DNA of 64,000 nucleotides from Luscinia megarhynchos (Eukaryota; Chordata; Aves; Passeriformes; Turdidae), in the NCBI GenBank assembly GCA_034336665.1, contig CM067568.1, positions 36,746,770 through 36,810,769 on the forward strand, read 5' to 3'. The translations under genes and the position numbers were made by a program. Shown in pieces: positions 58,101-64,000 of the stretch (the first letter of the stretch is position 1; each line of letters starts with the position of its first letter). The notes below the pieces were generated by a model, which saw only the letters and a list, made by a program, of their open reading frames with translations, did no database searches and was not told where the DNA came from.

Positions 58101-61100
58101 AAAATCTTGGTGAGGAAGAAGCAAAAAGCTCAGAGTTGTTTATAGCCTAGAAGAGTGATCTCTGCTGGGTCCAGGATCCTACTTTGCCTCTCTGTGAGGA
58201 GGTAGGATTTTTCTTGCCAGAGCAGCTGCTTGCATAAGCAAGGGCTCCTTCGGACAGTGCCTTCTCTCAAGCAGCTGGCCTGCTCGCGTTTGTTCAGTCA
58301 TGGTTCCTGAGTGCATGGCCATCCCTTCTGCATGCCTGCTCCTGGGTGATAATGGTCAGCTGCAGTGTAACTGTAGGGGGCTAATTCCTACAGATACTGC
58401 TGTTATACAGCAGTTTCACTTATCTGACTTTTCAATATGGCTTAACAAATCCTTTTTTTCTTTTTTTTTCTGGGAAGGTTGGGAAAGAGTCAAGAATTTG
58501 TATCTTAGTTTCTCAGTTTTCTAGTTTAAAAAAGGAGGTAACAACTGATGTTTAGCAACATTGCATATCTCATTGGCAGTGTCAAAAGTTTTGGCAAAAA
58601 ATTGTGTATTTTTGTCACTATATCCTTCCCTAGGTGAATTACAAAAAAAAAAAAAAATTAAATCAGTGTAAAGAGTTTAACATTAACTACTCTTGCTGCA
58701 TAAAAAACATATAAAGTCAACTGTCTGCAGTGTTCTAGACTTTTCAGGTTAAGAAATGTTTCATTAGGGTAATTTTGAATGGTCATTAAAATGAATTTCA
58801 GATATTTTTACATTAATATTTCAACTTCAAAAAAATTCTTCCAATTGGGCAGGATAAAACCTGTTTCCAAATCATATGTTACTTTTTCTTTAAAGAATAT
58901 TAATAAATCTTGAATTTTATATGACAAATGTAACAGGGAATTGTGCTTGCATTCCAGGGATTGCTTTTGTTTATACTAACCCAGGATAAACTTGGATTTT
59001 CAATGGTGGCTTATAGCAGCTCATCCTTAATGGTGTCTTTCATTTGGTGTGATACACATTGTCTAGTTTCTCTGTTTCATTCATTCTTATGTATCTTCTT
59101 CTTATTGTATCTATTTCAGTCCTGAAATTACCCTCTTGAGGTCTGTTGTTTCCTGTTAAGAGGAAGAAGAATTGCTGTTTATGGAGTTTTTTCTAGAATT
59201 AGATCTAGGTTTCTTACTTTGTAGCTTATATGCCAAGTGATTTCTCATATTCTGCTTTATGAGAATAATAATATAAGAGAGAAACTGCTCATGGCTATAA
59301 TTCAGGAACCTTTGGGCATTCACTAGAAACAAAATATCCCATTTATTTGGGTATGTATTAAATTGTTAAATTTTTTTTTTATTCTTAGAAATGGATGATG
59401 AGGACTGTGAAAGAAGAAGAATGGAATGTTTAGATGAAATGTCCAATCTTGAAAAGCAATTTACAGACCTTAAAGATCAGTAAGTATTTTGATGTTTCAA
59501 GTCCTTAATTTGAGGATCCATTCTATGAAAATATTGTGTGCAGCTGGTGTTTGTTGTCTTTTATACGTGTGGATGCTACTTTTGGAGAAGAGTAAGGACT
59601 GGGAATTCTGAAATTACTTGCAGTTGTTCTAGAATGCTTCTGTGTATTTATGTATTTTTTGTTTTGCTGTAAGGATGGTTTTGAAATGTTGTTCCTGTGA
59701 GGGGCTACTCTGGGTCTGTTGCATCAAACTCCCTGGCAGAACCAAGGAACTGGGATTTTAGGGAAATTTGGTATTTTGTTTAATTACTTATTCATTCAAT
59801 ATCATTCTCATACTTCTATATATGTGGGACAGACCTAAGTGCATTGTCTTTGCTAAGTCAGAAATTAGGTTGGGGTATTTTTTACTGCAGTAGCTTTTAT
59901 AGTTGGTATCAATTAAAGTTTCTTGTGATTACTGCAAACCAGGTACCAGTACAAGATAAAATGAAAATACTGTTATCTCTCAGTCTGCCATAATACCTAC
60001 ATAAGTAGCTAGTAAAATCCTACTTAAGAGATAAACTTAATAGCCACAGTTATTCAGAGTGATTGTCATCTGTATTACAGGCTGTCATTTGTATCATAGA
60101 ATCATTAAGGTTGGAAAAGACCTCTAAAATCATGAAGTCCAACAGTGGACCTAACAGGTCCACTACTAAACCATGTCTCTAAGCACCACATCTACCCATA
60201 TTTTTGAACACTTTCAGGGATTCCACCATTTGCTTGCTCAGCGTGTTCCAATGCTTGAACACTCTTCCAAGTGAAGAAATTTCTTCTAATATCCAATCTA
60301 AGCCTCCCCTGGTGCAACCATTTCCTCTAGTCCTGCCTCTTGTTACCAGGAAGAACAGGCCTAACCTTGCTGCAAACTTCTTTTCAAGTAGTTGTAGAGA
60401 GCAGTAAGATCTCCCTTGAGCCTCCTTTTCCCTAGGCTAAATAGCCCCAGCTCCCTCAGCTGCTGCTTACAGGACTTGAGCTCCAGACCCTTCACCAGCT
60501 TCACTGTCCTTCTTTGGACAATCTCCTGCACTGTATGTGAAGTTAAATTTGTTTTCATATATGCACAGACAAGTTAGATGTATCTACTCAAGTTTAAATT
60601 GCTGGCATTTTGGCAATTAACTTAATAAGGTACTTGGTAAATGAAAATTTGAGAAGACCGAGTCTGTTCTTGGGCATATGCTTTAATTGAAAACTTAGTC
60701 AGTTGTTCTTATGGTTCAGATGCATATTTATGTTGTGAGATATATCTCTCAGTTCTGTAGCAGAAAGAACTAACTTGCTTTGCATAAGAGGACACTGTGA
60801 CGTGTGGAAGTAGTAGGGTCTGAAAAGAATTGCCCAATAAGAAATTCCTTGCTGCAGTGTCTAGAGAAGAGAAGTATGTCCTGCTGTTCTTTGGGCTGCT
60901 CATGTAAAAACATGGGAAATACAGCCAGCTGAGGAATACTAGAGCCAGTTGGTTCTGATTGGTTTGGCTTTTGGAAAACTGTCAGTTTTTCAGTTCAGCA
61001 TTGCTCTTTCATCTGTTCAACAGCTTGGATGGCTGAAAACAATTTGTGGAAACAGATCTTTAAGGAGTGAATATGAAAGAGAGTGGTATTGAGAGGAAGG

Positions 61101-62953
61101 AAGCAAGTACTTTTGGGGGCTTAGGGTTTACAAATGTTTTGAGAAAGTGGTAAGGCTGTGCTATATGGAGGAAGGTATTGTAGAAACACATTGGTTGAGA
61201 GATAGGAATTTGTGTGGGCTGGAAGAACAGTGATGGTGGGAATACCAGAAATGGAGCATTAGCATGATGGAAGAGGGATTATAGGGAGAAGCAGCTGTGA
61301 ACAGGGAGATGATGACATCGGGAAAGTAGAAAAAGATGCATAAACAATGGGGTTTTTGTCACAACTAACAACAGAGATGGTATAGTGGTTGGGTCTGCCT
61401 CCTCATCCATTTCAGGGAAACTGAATTTGGATGTTATGAGATAAGTAGCATTTACAGTGATTTGGTAGCATTTATTCATTTTAGATAAATCATTATTTGA
61501 AAGTACTGGATAAGTAGTTGTAGTCCATCAACTGCTGCAGGGTACCAAGTGCTGACAGCACCCAGTCCATAACTCTTGCTTTTATGTAGCTTTATGGTAC
61601 TTAGTACTGTGTGATCAGATGTCAGTGGCTGACCCAGTGGTGCACCCAGGCTTATGGTCTGGCTAAATAATTCTCCTGTAGCTCTGTGTTAACCACCATG
61701 TGCAGAGCATGCTCATCAAAGGTTAAGCCCAGCAAACTGGGGTTTGTTCAGCTGCAGGCTGTGTTAGCAGACTGCAGATAGATGCTGGTGGCAAGGTGAA
61801 CAGGCAGTTATTTCTCAAAGAGGTCTTGATATATCAGTATACATGAACTTTATTTTGTCTAATTAATTACTTAACCTGTGCATTTTAAATAAGTAAAAGG
61901 TAGCATCCTTGTCCCAAGGACATCTGTTATGTGTGTGTAAACAAGTAACAACTGGTGTGTTCATAACACTTAGAGAGTTTGTACATGTTTGCTTTACTTT
62001 TACACCTTTTAACTGTGGAGTGCAAGGTGAAAAATGAGAACAGGAAAGGTTAGTTACATTGATGATTCTAACATGGAACACTAACAGTTACAAGTAAGTG
62101 GAGCTTCATTGAGATTGAAATGTTTGTAATTGATACTACATTAAATTCTTCAAAGTGCAAGCAGATTTAGTCATTGTCTGCCAGAAAATATCAGCTTTTA
62201 TGGAATGACTGAATTCCAGGTAAAATAAAAATATTTTAATTACACTTCCTTTTGGCAGGAATGTAACACATCAGAAATTATCTCATTATATTTATAATAG
62301 TACGCAACATGTAAATTTCACAGGAGGTGAATTAAGGGTTGCTTCATTAAGCACCTGCATCACTTTTTCCTTGGTTTATGGTAGTGTGGGAGCAGATATG
62401 TGAACACAAATGTGAATGATTATTTCTATCCACAAACTGTTTATCTTTCTCTCTCATGACATAACCCAGTTTGTTTTTATGTACTGTAGTACCTTTTCAT
62501 CTCCACTTCCATGTTGATTCATATCCTATTATTAACAGATGTGCAATTTTTTTTTCTACTTCCTTAGACATGGAGATACATTTAATTTTATCCTTTCTGC
62601 ACTTCTGATTGTTTGCATTTGCTTTTCATAAAGGCTTAACAGACATGGATAGCGTTGTTCAAAAAGAAAATACATATTGCAAAATTCAAATGCTAGCAAA
62701 TCCTCTTTTTGTTTCAGTGTTCCATAGCATTAACCATGGGATAACAAAGAGTATTTTAAAAATATTTCTTTTAACTTGTTTTTTATTTTAAATAAAATAT
62801 GTAATTTTATTTCTATTATTTTAAGACTTTACAAAGAAAGATTAAGCCAAGTGGATGCAAAGCTACAAGAGGTCATAGCTGGAAAAGCACCTGAATATTT
62901 AGAACCATTGGCAGCTTTACAAGAAAATATGCAAATCCGAACCAAGGTGGCAG
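54666..62953 (+). CDS. BRMS1L: BRMS1L, BRMS1-like SIN3/HDAC corepressor subunit (exons 1-3, 3' part outside window)
   Basis: BRMS1L is a Sds3-family subunit of the nuclear SIN3A-HDAC1 corepressor complex. Three exons join in frame to 118 codons plus one base, out of about 323 residues in human. The protein begins [16 protein letters not shown], then an acidic Ser/Glu-rich stretch (about residues 23-50), then a charged coiled-coil start ([20 protein letters not shown], about 64-83) and the conserved [20 protein letters not shown]. This is far closer to BRMS1L than to BRMS1 or SUDS3 as I remember them. Compared with human the N-terminus is two residues shorter. The start has A at -3 and is the first ATG in frame. 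The span includes introns. The remaining Sds3-like domain lies downstream of the window. Confidence 0.97.
54802..59388 (+). other. BRMS1L intron 1
   Basis: About 4.6 kb. The first 350 bp belong to the CpG island. A CR1 fragment lies at about 55771-55855 and a 15-base poly(A) at 58643-58657. No other exon seen. Confidence 0.8.
55771..55855 (-). mobile_element. Short CR1 LINE fragment
   Basis: GAGTTGGAAGGTACCCAGAA followed by GGATCATTGAGACCAACTCC and CAGGACACCCC is a typical CR1 3' segment read antisense. About 85 bp. Confidence 0.85.
59389..59479 (+). CDS. BRMS1L: BRMS1L exon 2
   Basis: Acceptor attcttag after a T10 tract, donor CA|GTAAGT, phase 1 to 2, 91 bp. Encodes [20 protein letters not shown] and on to FTDLKD plus part of Gln. 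Same as human as far as I recall it. Confidence 0.97.
59480..62825 (+). other. BRMS1L intron 2
   Basis: About 3.3 kb, with one CR1 fragment (60096-60540). Nothing else recognised. Confidence 0.8.
60096..60540 (-). mobile_element. CR1 LINE 3'-end fragment (about 445 bp)
   Basis: Begins ATCATAGAATCATTAAGGTT and GGAAAAGACCTCTAAAATCA, the antisense CR1 3' end. It continues through words usual in CR1 (TTCCTCTAGTCCTGCCTCTT, GGCTAAATAGCCCCAGCTCC, CAGCTTCACTGTCCTTCTTT). It is the longest CR1 copy in the window. Confidence 0.95.
62826..62953 (+). CDS. BRMS1L: BRMS1L exon 3
   Basis: Acceptor attattttaag, donor GCAG|GTAGGC, phase 2 to 1, 128 bp. Completes Gln, then encodes [20 protein letters not shown] and on to MQIRTKVA plus one base of Gly. 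Confidence 0.97.
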
Positions 62954-64000
62954 GTAGGCATGTAAAATGGGTATTGCTGTTTCAAAGTATAAACTTGCTA
63001 TGCATTTTAAGGTCAATCTTCTGTTTTCTTTAAAATTGTTGAAGGAATGTGTTTTAAAGTTAGAAATATTTTAGCATAATTTTAAGTATGAAGTAGTTTT
63101 TAAGTCAAAATGATTATGTTGCTTACCTCCTTGCATAAGTTGCCTGATAACATCATGCTAAAAATATGGCTCTTTTTAATGTTTCACTTGATAGTATCCT
63201 GTCTTTGTGTAGTAAGAACACTAAGCTTTTACTGAGTAAAAGCTAATAATTTTTTTAGTCAGAAGGTTTGGGATCAAGTCTACACAATAGTCACTTTTGA
63301 GGAGATATGTGGTGCTATGTTATGATATTCCTGCAATCTAGTATGACTCCTGCTCTTCTAGTCCATGTCTCTTATCTGCTCCTATCCTTCTGGTCTGGAA
63401 AAAGGAAAAATCTCTTGTCCTTGGTGTTTTTCTCTAAGCTGAATTTTAGTTATTAAAACTAATGTTTATACAGGTTTTTGTGCTCATAGAAGAAGGCAAG
63501 GACATTTATCTTCTTCTTGTATACAACCATATAATCATATGAAATGGTAAGATTATAGGAAGACAAAGTTCTATACTTCCCTGTTGTAAAATTGTTCATT
63601 TTACAGCTTGATTCCATTAGGAGGATTCAGCTGTCTAAGAGTTACCTAACACAAGCTGCCAGAGAGCCAAAAGACAGACACCTGTGATCTCTGTAGTCAG
63701 AGAAGCTATACCAGTGTATTTTCTAAGAAATTTAGCAGAAACATGTTGAAGGCTGACTGAAAAATGGCAACCCACCTTATACTTGTCATAATACAAGTGC
63801 TGTTTCAGTACTGCCCAGTATGTCTTCATTGGTACTTCTGACTTTGAGAATTTGAAATCATTTGATCCATTGCATTTCACTCCCTCCAGATCTTATCTGT
63901 AATGTTTTTTCTCAGCTGCTGACCCAGCATTTCTGGGTTTTAAGTTCTGAGCCCAACTTTATGTGACTGGTCCTAAGTAGTCCACTTGGGCTTTGCAGGA
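62954..64000 (+). other. BRMS1L intron 3 (partial)
   Basis: About 1 kb to the window end with no further BRMS1L exon found. The next human residues (IYREL) are absent. Confidence 0.8.

Overview
The window is vertebrate nuclear DNA, almost certainly from a bird. Genes are split into short exons separated by long AT-rich introns, promoters lie in CpG islands, and the recognisable interspersed repeats are 3' ends of CR1 LINEs, the dominant avian retroposon. One LTR-like block resembles ERVL-type LTRs that I associate with songbirds. That last point is from memory and is weak.

Two genes lie head to head. On the minus strand (46766 down to 315) is the 5' half of RALGAPA1, the catalytic alpha-1 subunit of the RalGAP complex. 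I traced 17 consecutive coding exons plus one optional cassette exon (8035-8175) by reading splice sites and joining exon phases against remembered human protein. The catalytic Rap/RanGAP domain is not present and must lie beyond position 1. On the plus strand, starting at 54666, are the first three coding exons of BRMS1L, a SIN3-HDAC corepressor subunit. The rest of it lies beyond position 64000. The start codons are 7.9 kb apart, each inside its own CpG island (about 46400-47170 and 54215-55160).

By region: 1-314 is the start of the next RALGAPA1 intron; 315-35713 holds RALGAPA1 exons 17 to 2; 35714-46660 is its 10.9-kb intron 1; 46661-47170 is exon 1 and its promoter; 47171-54200 is intergenic, with a plus-strand CR1 fragment, a long imperfect inverted repeat (52892-53638) and a minus-strand CR1 fragment beside the BRMS1L promoter; 54201-64000 is BRMS1L exon 1 to intron 3, with two more CR1 fragments.

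The most interesting locus is RALGAPA1 exon 17. A short form (168 bp) ends at a weak internal donor. An uninterrupted 1404-bp in-frame extension leads to a second donor in the same phase. Directly after that donor are an in-frame stop and, about 266 bp further on, an AATAAA signal. The locus could therefore give a short protein, a 468-residue-longer one, or one truncated before the GAP domain. No RNA genes, CRISPR arrays or prokaryotic features were seen.
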